Shown: positions 9,166 through 16,876, counted from the stretch's first letter. The stretch is 64,000 bases of DNA from Prauserella salsuginis (GCF_024648885.1 NZ_JANBBF010000011.1:434001-498000), one strand, 5' to 3'. Numbers and translations are program-made. The notes: a model not told the origin generated them from the letters alone.

Positions 9166-9585
9166 ATGGACACACGCGAGGAGCCGATCAGAGTGATGCT
9201 CGCCAAGATCGGCCTCGACGGACATGACCGCGGCGTGAAGGTCGTCGCCCGGACGTTGCGTGACGCGGGGATGGAGGTGATCTACACCGGGCTGCACCGC
9301 AGCCCCGAACAGGTACTCGATGCCGCGGTTCAGGAGGACGTCGACGTGTTGGGTGTGAGCCTGCTGTCCGGCGCCCACATGCCGATCTTCACGCGCATCT
9401 TCCAGTTGATCGACGAGATGCCCGAACGGCCGCGGTTCGCGATCATCGCCGGCGGCGTGATGCCCGACGAGGACGTCGACGCGCTCACTGCGATGGGCGT
9501 GTCCGCGGTGCTCGGGCAGGACACCGCCCCCGACACGATCGTCGAGCGCATCCGTGACGTGAGCGCTCCGGTGCGGGAGGCGTGA
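9166..9585 (+). CDS. hcmB: B12-binding small subunit of an acyl-CoA mutase (probably 2-hydroxyisobutyryl-CoA mutase)
   Basis: This 139-residue stand-alone cobalamin-binding domain carries the base-off/His-on motif DGHDRG (D18, H20, G23), then SLLSGAHM and an IIAGGVMPDED phosphate/nucleotide-loop region. In split mutases such as isobutyryl-, ethylmalonyl- and 2-hydroxyisobutyryl-CoA mutase this subunit carries adenosylcobalamin for the TIM-barrel large subunit, here encoded 2.4 kb downstream. ATG 9166 has CGGAG at 5-9 bp upstream; the frame is open further back across the promoter. The symbol rests on the large subunit's signature residues and is an inference. Confidence 0.85.
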   Translation: MDTREEPIRVMLAKIGLDGHDRGVKVVARTLRDAGMEVIYTGLHRSPEQVLDAAVQEDVDVLGVSLLSGAHMPIFTRIFQLIDEMPERPRFAIIAGGVMPDEDVDALTAMGVSAVLGQDTAPDTIVERIRDVSAPVREA

Positions 9586-10988
9586 TGGAACAGTGGAGCT
9601 GGCCGCCGCGCTACGACGAGTCGTACCAGCCCGACCCCGCGGAGCGCTTCTGGTTCCCGCGCAGGGAGACCATGCCCGCGGAGCAGCGGGACGAGGCGAT
9701 TCTGGCCCGTATTCGCCAGGTCATGGAGTACGCCTGGGAGAACGCTCCCTTCTACCGCCGGAAATGGGACGAAGCGGGAATCCATCCCTCGTCGATCAAG
9801 AGCCTGGCCGACTTCGAGAAGGTTCCCGTGGTGCGCAAGGAGGAACTGCGCGCCGACCAGGCGGAGAACGAACCGTTCGGCAGTTACCTCGCCGTGCCCA
9901 CGTCCGAGGTCAAGCACGTCAACGGCACGTCGGGGACGACGGGACGTCCCACGGCGTTCGGGATCAGCGAGCGTGACTGGCGCAGCGTCGCCAACGCGCA
10001 CGCCCGTGTCATGTGGGCCATGGGCATCCGCCCGGACGACACCGTGCTCGTGGCTTCGCCGTTGAGTCTGTACTGGGGTTCATGGGGTGCCTACATCGGT
10101 GCCGAACGGCTGGGTGCGCGGGTGTTCCCGTTCGGTGCAGGCACCGCGGGACAGACCGCGCGGACGGTGCGATGGATGCGGCAGATGGGTGTGACCGTCT
10201 TCTACGGCACACCGTCGTATGCGCTGCACCTGGCTGAGGTGGCTCGCGACGACGGCCTCGACCCGGCGTCGCTCGGGCTGCGAAAGCTGTTCTTCTCCGG
10301 TGAACCGGGGGCGAGTGTGCCGTCGATCCGTTCGCGCATCGCCGAGGCGTTCGGCGCGCAGGTCTACGACTCGGGAAGTATGGCCGAGGTCAGCCCGTGG
10401 ATGCACCTCGGCGCCGACAGCGACGAGCCGGGCGTGCTGTGCTGGCAGGACCTCGTCTACACCGAGGTGTGCGATCCCACCGGTCTGCACCGCGTCGACT
10501 ACGGGTCCGAGGGAACGCCGGTGTACACGACGCTCGAGCGCACCAGCCAGCCGATGATCCGCCTGCTGTCGGGAGACCTCACACGGTGGGAGGCGCCCTC
10601 GGCCGACCGCGGGCGCACGTACCCGTTCCTGCCGCGCGGCATCTACGGCCGGATCGACGACATGTTCACCGTCCGGGGCGAGAACGTCTACCCGAGTGCT
10701 ATCGACGACGTCGTCATGGCGGCTCAGGGCTACGGCGGTGAGCACCGCATTGTGATCAGCCGGGAGTCCACGATGGACTCACTCGCCGTGCAGGTGGAGT
10801 ACGAGGACGCGATGGCGTCGTCACTGGAGTCCTGGGCTGCCGGGATCGCCGACCGCCTGCGCACGGTACTCGGGGTCGGCGCGAAGGTGGTTCCGGTACG
10901 GCAGCAGACGTTCGACCGCACCGAGTTCAAGGCCCGCCGTGTGGTCGACGACCGTGACCTGCTGCGTCGCTTGGAAGGCGCATCATGA
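9585..10988 (+). CDS. PaaK-type acyl-CoA ligase (candidate 2-hydroxyisobutyrate-CoA ligase)
   Basis: This 467-residue AMP-forming ligase is of the phenylacetate-CoA ligase group. The ATP-binding P-loop-like motif is NGTSGTTGRPT at residues 123-133, YDSGSMAE is the adenine-binding region, and RGENVYPSAID starts the small C-terminal domain. GGGAGG lies 5 bp before ATG 9585, whose A is the last base of the preceding stop; a GTG three bases earlier is possible. The 2-hydroxyisobutyrate-CoA ligase of Aquincola belongs to this group and is likewise encoded with its mutase, so this enzyme probably activates the mutase substrate. Substrate specificity is inferred from context. Confidence 0.82.
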   Translation: MEQWSWPPRYDESYQPDPAERFWFPRRETMPAEQRDEAILARIRQVMEYAWENAPFYRRKWDEAGIHPSSIKSLADFEKVPVVRKEELRADQAENEPFGSYLAVPTSEVKHVNGTSGTTGRPTAFGISERDWRSVANAHARVMWAMGIRPDDTVLVASPLSLYWGSWGAYIGAERLGARVFPFGAGTAGQTARTVRWMRQMGVTVFYGTPSYALHLAEVARDDGLDPASLGLRKLFFSGEPGASVPSIRSRIAEAFGAQVYDSGSMAEVSPWMHLGADSDEPGVLCWQDLVYTEVCDPTGLHRVDYGSEGTPVYTTLERTSQPMIRLLSGDLTRWEAPSADRGRTYPFLPRGIYGRIDDMFTVRGENVYPSAIDDVVMAAQGYGGEHRIVISRESTMDSLAVQVEYEDAMASSLESWAAGIADRLRTVLGVGAKVVPVRQQTFDRTEFKARRVVDDRDLLRRLEGAS

Positions 10989-11920
10989 CGGCTCCGAAGG
11001 AGATCGTCGACGCCGTGCTGGAGGGGCGGAACCAGGCGGTCGCGCGCATGCTGACCTTCGTCGAACGCCGTAGCGACGGTGTCGACGACGCGCTCGCCGT
11101 GCTGCACCGTGCTGCGGGCAGCGCGCACGTGCTGGGGCTGACGGGACCGCCGGGCAGTGGCAAGAGCACGCTCGTGTCCGCGCTCGCCCGCCACTACCGG
11201 AGTCAGGGCAGAACGGTCGGGGTGCTGGCCGTGGATCCGTCCAGCGTGTTCAGTGGGGGAGCGATCCTCGGCGATCGCATCCGAATGAGCGATCACGGTG
11301 ACGACGCAGGCGTGTTCATTCGTTCGGTCGCCACCCGAGGTGCGCTCGGCGGGTTGTCGCGCGCCTGCCTCGACGCGATCACCGTGCTGGACGCGGCCGG
11401 CACGGATGTGGTCATCCTCGAGACCGTCGGCGTCGGTCAGGCGGAAGTGGACGTCATCAGTGCGGCGCAGACGGTCGCGGTGGTGAGCGTGCCGGGCATG
11501 GGCGACGACGTGCAGGCGATCAAGGCCGGTCTGCTGGAAGTCGCGGACGTGCACGTGGTCAACAAGGCGGACCGTGACGGTGCGTCCCGCACCGTGGCGG
11601 AACTGCGGGAGATGCTGCGGCTCTCGCACCGCACCGCGGGCCAGTGGAACGTGCCGATCCACCAGACGGTGGCGGCGAACGGGGACGGCGTTGCCGACCT
11701 GGCAGCCGTGTTCGCGGCCCATCTCGACTGGATGACCGAGCACGGTGAACGCGAACGCCGCGCCCGTCGCAACGCCGCGACCCGCATTCGCTGGGTCGCC
11801 GAGGAGCTCGTACTCGACGAACTGCGGCCGGGGGTGGCCGCGTTCGATCACGCGCTGGACGAAGTGACCGCCCATCGCACCGATCCGCTCTCCGCGGCTC
11901 GGCAGCTGGTCGGCCGGTGA
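10985..11920 (+). CDS. MeaB-family G-protein chaperone of a B12-dependent mutase
   Basis: This 311-residue P-loop GTPase of the MeaB/ArgK/MMAA family gates adenosylcobalamin delivery to, and inactivated cobalamin release from, its partner mutase. The Walker A motif is GPPGSGKST at residues 54-62, VLAVDPSS is the switch region, ETVGVGQAE the family signature, and NKAD the base-recognition motif. It overlaps the ligase gene by ATGA and is followed by the mutase large subunit within 35 bp, so all three are one transcript. It resembles the MeaH-type partner found with 2-hydroxyisobutyryl-CoA mutase, though that sub-assignment is only contextual. Confidence 0.9.
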   Translation: MTAPKEIVDAVLEGRNQAVARMLTFVERRSDGVDDALAVLHRAAGSAHVLGLTGPPGSGKSTLVSALARHYRSQGRTVGVLAVDPSSVFSGGAILGDRIRMSDHGDDAGVFIRSVATRGALGGLSRACLDAITVLDAAGTDVVILETVGVGQAEVDVISAAQTVAVVSVPGMGDDVQAIKAGLLEVADVHVVNKADRDGASRTVAELREMLRLSHRTAGQWNVPIHQTVAANGDGVADLAAVFAAHLDWMTEHGERERRARRNAATRIRWVAEELVLDELRPGVAAFDHALDEVTAHRTDPLSAARQLVGR

Positions 11921-11955
11921 TGACCGGCCCTGCCATGGACCTCTGGAGGATTCTC

Positions 11956-13659
11956 ATGACCGATGACAGCCGTTACCGGCTCGCCGCCCCGGGACTCGCC
12001 GAGGCCGCGGCCGGCGACCTCGCCTCGTGGGAGAACGATGAGCTCGCCGGGTTTCTCGCCCGGCGGCCCGAGTCCCGCGACGAGTACCGCACCGGCAGCG
12101 GACTGCCGGTCGAGCGCGTATACACGCCCGCCCACGTCGACGGTGATTGGCACGACGTCGGCCTTCCGGGCCGCTATCCGTTCACTCGCGGGCCGTATCC
12201 GACGATGTACCGCGGCCGCACGTGGACGATGCGCCAGATCGCGGGTTTCGGGCAGGCGGAGGAGACCAACGAGCGGTTCCGGTACCTGATCGCACAGGGA
12301 CAGACCGGGCTGTCGATCGACTTCGACATGCCCACCCTCATGGGCCTGGACAGCGACGACGCGATGAGTCTCGGCGAGGTCGGCCGGGAGGGCGTCGCCA
12401 TCGACACGCTGCCGGACATGGAGGCGTTGTTCGACGATATCGACCTGGAGCAGATCAGTGTCTCGATGACGATCAACCCGTCGGCCTGGATCCTGCTGGC
12501 GATGTACGTCGCCGTTGCCGAGGAGCGTGGCTACGACCTCGACAAGCTGTCGGGAACCATCCAGAACGACATCCTCAAGGAGTACGTCGCACAGAAGGAA
12601 TGGATCTTCCCCGTCGAACCCAGTATGCGGATCGTGCGGGACACGATCGGCTACTGCGCTGAGAACATGGCGCGCTACAACCCGGTGAACATCAGCGGCT
12701 ATCACATCAGCGAGGCCGGTGCGAACGCACAGCAGGAGATCGCCTTCACCATGGCGATCACCAAGGCGTACGTAGCCGATGCCGTGGCGACCGGACTCGA
12801 CGTCGACGCGTTCGCTCCGCGGCTGTCCTTCTTCTTCGTCAGCCAGGCGGACCTGTTCGAGGAAGTGGCGAAATTCCGTGCGGTGCGGCGGTTCTATGCG
12901 CGCATGATGAAGGAGACGTTCGGCGCGAAGGATCCGGCGTCCATGCGGTTGCGCTTCCATGCGCAGACTGCGGCCGCGACCCTGACGAAACCGCAGCCGA
13001 TGAACAATATCGTCCGCACGGCGCTCCAAGCGCTGTCGGCGGTGCTCGGGGGTGCGCAGTCGCTGCACACCAACGGACTGGACGAGGCGTACACCATCCC
13101 GAGCGAACAGGCGATGAAGATCGCGCTGCGTACCCAGCAGATCATCGCCGACGAGACCGGGGTGGCCAGCGTGATCGACCCGTTGGGCGGTTCCTACTAC
13201 GTCGAGCGCCTGACCGATACGCTGGAGGAGGGCATCGCCGACTACTTCACGAAGATCGAGGAGCTCGGCGGCGTGGTCGCGGCGATCGAACAGGGCTTTT
13301 TCCAGCGTGAGATCTCGGACAGCGCCTACGAGTTCGCGCGTCGTAAAGCGTCCGGCGATCGGCCGGTCATCGGCGTGAACAAGCACGTCGATGCGGGCGA
13401 GGCCGAGAAGATCGAGACGCACGAACTCGACCCGGAATCGGAGGCCCGGCAGATCTCGCGGCTCAAACAGGTTCGGGACGTCCGGGATCCGGAGCGCGCC
13501 AAATCCGCGATGGAGCAGCTGCTCAGCGTGGCGGCCGATCCGTCGGCGAACCTGATGCCGGCGACGATCGAGGCCGTGAAGGCGCATCTTTCGATGGGCG
13601 AGATCACCGGTGCACTGCGCGACGTGTTCGGCACCTACACGGAGACTCCCGTGTTCTGA
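11956..13659 (+). CDS. hcmA: coenzyme-B12 acyl-CoA mutase large subunit (2-hydroxyisobutyryl-CoA mutase type)
   Basis: This 567-residue catalytic TIM-barrel subunit lacks the C-terminal B12 domain, which is encoded at 9166. The PTMYRGRTWTMRQ substrate-CoA segment, SVSMTINPSAW, GTIQNDILKEY, NISGYHISEAGA and HTQSLHTN-type QSLHTNGLDEA regions are intact. At the position that is Tyr in methylmalonyl-CoA mutase and Phe in isobutyryl-CoA mutase it has Ile (I95, in RQIAGFG), and 27 residues later Asp (D122, in SIDFDMP). From memory these match I90 and D117 of Aquincola HcmA, the substrate determinants for 2-hydroxyisobutyryl-CoA/3-hydroxybutyryl-CoA. ATG 11956 was chosen for GGAGGA 5 bp upstream. 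Annotation as methylmalonyl-CoA mutase would be misleading. Confidence 0.85.
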   Translation: MTDDSRYRLAAPGLAEAAAGDLASWENDELAGFLARRPESRDEYRTGSGLPVERVYTPAHVDGDWHDVGLPGRYPFTRGPYPTMYRGRTWTMRQIAGFGQAEETNERFRYLIAQGQTGLSIDFDMPTLMGLDSDDAMSLGEVGREGVAIDTLPDMEALFDDIDLEQISVSMTINPSAWILLAMYVAVAEERGYDLDKLSGTIQNDILKEYVAQKEWIFPVEPSMRIVRDTIGYCAENMARYNPVNISGYHISEAGANAQQEIAFTMAITKAYVADAVATGLDVDAFAPRLSFFFVSQADLFEEVAKFRAVRRFYARMMKETFGAKDPASMRLRFHAQTAAATLTKPQPMNNIVRTALQALSAVLGGAQSLHTNGLDEAYTIPSEQAMKIALRTQQIIADETGVASVIDPLGGSYYVERLTDTLEEGIADYFTKIEELGGVVAAIEQGFFQREISDSAYEFARRKASGDRPVIGVNKHVDAGEAEKIETHELDPESEARQISRLKQVRDVRDPERAKSAMEQLLSVAADPSANLMPATIEAVKAHLSMGEITGALRDVFGTYTETPVF

Positions 13660-13712
13660 CCCAGCTCAGCTCCACCGTCCCCTCTCAACGTCGAGAGTCG
13701 CCGGAGGTCGTC

Positions 13713-15383
13713 ATGTACCAACAGGTTCCCGATCCACTGTGGGGCAGTCTGGGATGGTCCGCGCTCGTCGCGGCACTTCCGCTGCTGACCCTGTTCGTGT
13801 TGCTGGGCGTGTTCCGAATGCGCGCGTGGCTCGCATCCCTGATCGGGCTAGGACTGTCCATTATGGTCGCCGTGGCGGCGTACGGGATGCCGCCCTTCAC
13901 CGCCGTGAACTCGGCGCTCGAAGGTGCGGCGTTCGGTCTGTTCCCTGCGCTGTGGATCGTGGTGAACGCGATCTGGATCTACCAGATGACACGGGTGTCG
14001 GGACACTTCGACGTCTTGCGGCGCGCCTTCGCGCGCATCAGCGACGACCAGCGAGTGCAGGGAATCATCATCGCGTTCTCGTTCGGAGCGTTGCTCGAGG
14101 CGTTGGCGGGGTTCGGGGCCCCGGTCGCGATCTGTTCCGTGATGTTGGTGGCCGTCGGGCTCAAACCGGTCAAGGCCGCGACCGTCGCGTTGATCGCCAA
14201 CACTGCGCCGGTGGCCTACGGAGCCGTGGCGCTGCCGGTGATCACGTTGGCGAAGGTCACCGGCTTGCCCCTGGACGACCTGTCGGCGATGACGGGGCGG
14301 CAGGTGCCGGTGCTGGCGCTGATCGTGCCGCTCGTGCTGGTCGTCGTGCTCGACGGCAAGCGCGGGTTACGGGAGACATGGCGCGAGGCACTGGTGTGCG
14401 GTGCGGTTTTCGCCATCGCGCAGTACCTCATGGCGAACTACGGCGCGGTGCAGCTGACCGACATCGTCGCGGCGCTCGCGTCCGCGGCCGCAGTGCTTCT
14501 GGTCGTGCGGATGCGTGACCGGCCCGCGGCCGAACCGATGGCGGACACGGGAGGGACCGCGTCCGTCGACGATGCCGGTGCCGGACCGGTGGGCGGCGGG
14601 GCCGTCACCACTGTGGAGACCGCCGTGGAACTGCCCGACACACGTCTCGAGCGACTGCGGTCGTTCGCGCCGTACGCAATGATCATCGTGCTGTTCTCGG
14701 TGGCTGCCGTACCGGTGGTCGCGGATCTGCTCGATCACACGACCGTTGCATTCGACTGGCCCGGCCTCCATGTCGTCGACTCCGAGGGGCAGCCACTCAG
14801 CCTCGCCGAGTACAAGTTCGACTGGCTGGCCAGCAGCGGGACGGTGTTGTTCGTCGCAGGTCTTCTGTCGATTCCGATGCTCGGGGTGTCGCTGCGTCAA
14901 TCGGCGCGCGCGTTCGGGGATACCGTGCTGCAGCTCCGCACTGCAGGTGTGACGGTCATGGCGGTGCTCGCGCTCGCGTACGTGATGAACATGTCGGGTC
15001 AGACCGCGACGCTCGGTCTGTTGCTGGCAGGGGCAGGCGGCGCATTCGCGTTCCTGTCGCCGTTGCTCGGTTGGTTCGGCACCGCTGTGACCGGATCCGA
15101 CACGTCGGCCAATTCGCTCTTCGGCGCATTGCAGGTCAGCGCCGCATCTGGCGCCGGACTCGACCCCGTCCTTATGGCCTCGGCCAATACCAGTGGTGGC
15201 GTGCTGGGCAAGATGGTGAGCCCGCAGAATCTCGCCATCGGTGCCAGTGCGGTCGGCCTCGCGGGGCGGGAGGGCGAACTGTTCCGGAAGGTGCTGGCGG
15301 CATCGGCGCTGTTCGTGCCGTTGATGTGCATTCTCGTCTACCTGCAGTCCACCCCGGTGCTCTCGTGGATGGTGCCGTCGTGA
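13713..15383 (+). CDS. L-lactate permease (LctP) family transporter
   Basis: This 556-residue membrane protein has about 13 hydrophobic segments and the LctP family blocks WIVVNAIWIYQMTRVSG, GALLEALAGFGAPVAI, GSDTSANSLFGALQ and GVLGKMVSPQN. Family members import lactate or glycolate with protons. 2-Hydroxyisobutyrate is 2-methyllactate, so in this cluster the natural reading is uptake of the mutase pathway's substrate. ATG 13713 is preceded by GGAGG at 6-7 bp and lies 53 bp after the mutase gene, in the same orientation. The non-conserved loop at about residues 270-305 is Asp/Gly/Val-rich. The lactate family call is firm; the substrate is inference. Confidence 0.88.
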   Translation: MYQQVPDPLWGSLGWSALVAALPLLTLFVLLGVFRMRAWLASLIGLGLSIMVAVAAYGMPPFTAVNSALEGAAFGLFPALWIVVNAIWIYQMTRVSGHFDVLRRAFARISDDQRVQGIIIAFSFGALLEALAGFGAPVAICSVMLVAVGLKPVKAATVALIANTAPVAYGAVALPVITLAKVTGLPLDDLSAMTGRQVPVLALIVPLVLVVVLDGKRGLRETWREALVCGAVFAIAQYLMANYGAVQLTDIVAALASAAAVLLVVRMRDRPAAEPMADTGGTASVDDAGAGPVGGGAVTTVETAVELPDTRLERLRSFAPYAMIIVLFSVAAVPVVADLLDHTTVAFDWPGLHVVDSEGQPLSLAEYKFDWLASSGTVLFVAGLLSIPMLGVSLRQSARAFGDTVLQLRTAGVTVMAVLALAYVMNMSGQTATLGLLLAGAGGAFAFLSPLLGWFGTAVTGSDTSANSLFGALQVSAASGAGLDPVLMASANTSGGVLGKMVSPQNLAIGASAVGLAGREGELFRKVLAASALFVPLMCILVYLQSTPVLSWMVPS

Positions 15384-15826
15384 CGGCCGCGAGGGATGCC
15401 GTCGACGAGGCGAACGCGACACTCGGTGCGGCACTGTCGACGATGGACGTGCCCGCCGATCTCGAGGTGGTACTGGGCGGGATCCAGCTGGAGCTGCTTC
15501 GGCTCGGTGACGCGCTCGACGGTGACGGCGAGGCGCCGTCGAGCGCGCGGATTCGGAGGGTACTGGCCGAGAATCCGCTCCCACCGGAGCTGCCTCCCGG
15601 GTTCAGTGTGTCGGCTGGCTTCAACTCGGCGGTCGGGCTGATCAAGCTGGCGCGCATGACCACGGTGCGGGCATCACGGACGGTGACCGGCGGAGCGGCC
15701 GAGTATCTGAGCGTTCTCGCCGACCTGTTGCTCGCGTCGGCTGCCCGCATCGACCGGGAAGAGCAGCGCCAGGTGCCGTTGGGAGTCTGTGGGGGTGTGG
15801 TCGGACCAACAGAGTGGTCACATTGA
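15380..15826 (+). CDS. PduO/MMAB-type cobalamin adenosyltransferase-like protein lacking the ATP-binding N terminus
   Basis: This 148-residue protein aligns by eye with the helical bundle of PduO-type ATP:cob(I)alamin adenosyltransferases: VDEANATLGAAL for the usual VDELNSxLG, then IQLELLRLGDAL, ELPPGFSVSAGFNSAVGLIKLAR for the LPGGS-x-AA-x2-H-x-AR block, and YLSVLADLLLASA for YLNRLSDLLF. The N-terminal TKTGDxGxT ATP loop is missing, and the family's RRAER and YLN residues are replaced (VRASR, YLS). It therefore probably cannot adenosylate cobalamin and may act as a cobalamin carrier or regulator for the mutase. The GTG start overlaps the permease stop as GTGA. Confidence 0.68.
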   Translation: MTAARDAVDEANATLGAALSTMDVPADLEVVLGGIQLELLRLGDALDGDGEAPSSARIRRVLAENPLPPELPPGFSVSAGFNSAVGLIKLARMTTVRASRTVTGGAAEYLSVLADLLLASAARIDREEQRQVPLGVCGGVVGPTEWSH

Positions 15827-15851
15827 CAGACCCGTGCTGTTCTGATTACCT
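15798..15851 (+). promoter_or_regulatory. promoter and FadR-type operators ahead of the riboswitch/regulator
   Basis: TTGACA (15823-15828), a 17-bp spacer and TTACCT (15846-15851) form a promoter reading into the riboswitch. TGGTCGGACCA at 15798-15808 is a perfect TGGT-N3-ACCA operator. GTCA-CAT-TGAC at 15817-15827 is a second short palindrome on the -35. The arrangement suggests autoregulation by the GntR protein encoded downstream. Confidence 0.65.
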
Positions 15852-15861
15852 TGAGTGACAG

Positions 15862-15998
15862 ATCGCGGAGTTGAGGAATTCCGGTGAGAACCCGGACCGG
15901 TCGCGCCACTGTGATCGGGGCGCCGCGCGGCGGCCCCGGAGGCAGACCCTCCCTCCGTGCCCGTCCTTGATTGGGTCGCTCGAACCCAGAGGGAGGCA
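15862..15998 (+). ncRNA. cobalamin riboswitch with Shine-Dalgarno-sequestering stem
   Basis: The conserved core is clear: GAGGAATTCCGGTGAGAAC, then the CCGG/CCGG hairpin (P5, loop TGAGAAC) and CGCGCCACTGTGATCGG, which contains the near-invariant GCCACTG of cobalamin riboswitches. A B12-box-like GGCAGACC follows at 15941-15948. The downstream expression platform has a small hairpin TGGGT/ACCCA (15972-15988) whose loop CGCTCGA could kiss UGAG of loop 5. Around it, CCTCCCTC (15948-15955) pairs perfectly with GAGGGAGG (15989-15996), which is the ribosome binding site. Bound B12 should hide the site. No transcription terminator is seen, so control looks translational. Confidence 0.82.
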
Positions 15999-16003
15999 CC
16001 ACG

Positions 16004-16033
16004 ATGATGTTCAGCACCGGGAGCCGATCGTGA
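16004..16033 (+). CDS. nine-codon upstream ORF coupled to the GntR gene
   Basis: ATG at 16004 lies 7 bp after the riboswitch-controlled GGGAGG and encodes MMFSTGSRS before TGA at 16031-16033. That stop overlaps the GTG start of the regulator (GTGA at 16030-16033), so ribosomes initiating here would reach the regulator start. The regulator GTG itself has no good Shine-Dalgarno sequence. The reading is inferred from position only. Confidence 0.5.
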   Translation: MMFSTGSRS

Positions 16034-16758
16034 CCAGCGACGCGGCGTGGGAGCCGGTCCGTCGGGTCCGTACTCATGAGCAGGTACTGGCCCAGATCCA
16101 GCAGAAGATCCTCGACGGCACCCTGAGCGCGGGCGAACGCTTGCCGAGTGAGCGTGAGCTGGTGAACATGCTCGGAGTCAGCCGGACCAGCGTGCGCGAG
16201 GCGTTACGTGCGCTCGAGGCCATGGGCATCGTCGAGTCGCGCACGGGCTCGGGACAGGACGCGGGCTCGGTCATCACCGCCACATCCACTCCTGCGATGA
16301 CGAACCTGCTGCGGCTGCACATTGCACTAGCCAGGATCAGCCTGTCCGACCTGGTCGACACCCGGGTCGAACTCGAGCGCAGCGCGGCCCGTGGGGCCGC
16401 GTCCGTCCGCACCGACGACGACCTGCGTCACCTCGTGGAGCTGCTGGACCAGATGCGCTCCACCGACTCCGATCCGTACCAGTTCAACACGCTGGACACG
16501 GAATTCCATGTGAGCATCGCCCGGATCTCCGGCAATGCGTTGGCCGTCGATCTGATGCAGGCCCTGCGCGGTGCCGTCGAACACGAGATGGCCGAGACGT
16601 TCGCGCAGCTGGAGGACTGGCGTGCGGCTGCCGACGGCCTCGTCGACGAGCACGAGGCGATCTACCGCGCGATCGAGAAGGGCAGCGGGGAACTGGCCGC
16701 GAACCTGGTCGCCGACCACATCACGACTTTCTACCGGGACCGCATCGCCGGGCGGTGA
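16030..16758 (+). CDS. GntR/FadR-family transcriptional regulator under riboswitch control
   Basis: This 242-residue FadR-type regulator has a winged helix (about residues 15-80; RLPSERELVNMLGVSRTSVREALRALEAMG is the typical GntR helix-turn-helix) and a C-terminal FCD domain with the D-x3-H metal motif in LDTEFHVSIARISGN and the late VADHITTFY. The GTG at 16030 is in frame with a much longer open frame, but upstream codons run through the riboswitch. It is the last gene of the mutase cluster and probably its repressor. Its translation depends on the cobalamin riboswitch and a tiny upstream ORF. Confidence 0.88.
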   Translation: MTSDAAWEPVRRVRTHEQVLAQIQQKILDGTLSAGERLPSERELVNMLGVSRTSVREALRALEAMGIVESRTGSGQDAGSVITATSTPAMTNLLRLHIALARISLSDLVDTRVELERSAARGAASVRTDDDLRHLVELLDQMRSTDSDPYQFNTLDTEFHVSIARISGNALAVDLMQALRGAVEHEMAETFAQLEDWRAAADGLVDEHEAIYRAIEKGSGELAANLVADHITTFYRDRIAGR

Positions 16759-16814
16759 ACGTGCGCGGCAGCGAACAGGTCGTCGGTCTCGACCGCGCGA
16801 GTGGGCGTGTTCGG

Positions 16815-16866
16815 CGACGCGGTTCGGCCTCCGGTGCCTTCGGGTGCCGGAGGCCGAACCGCGTCG
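16815..16866. terminator. bidirectional terminator between the GntR gene and catA
   Basis: A perfect 20-bp stem: the left arm at 16815-16834 and the right arm at 16847-16866, capped by a TTCG tetraloop closed by CC/GG. It serves the convergent regulator (plus) and catA (minus) transcripts. Confidence 0.85.
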
Positions 16867-16876
16867 GGAACCGACG

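Noticed and set aside
11956-13659. Classical methylmalonyl-CoA mutase
   Set aside because: The substrate-defining Tyr of methylmalonyl-CoA mutase is Ile here with a new Asp nearby. The B12 domain is a separate short gene, and a ligase and hydroxyacid permease are in the operon.
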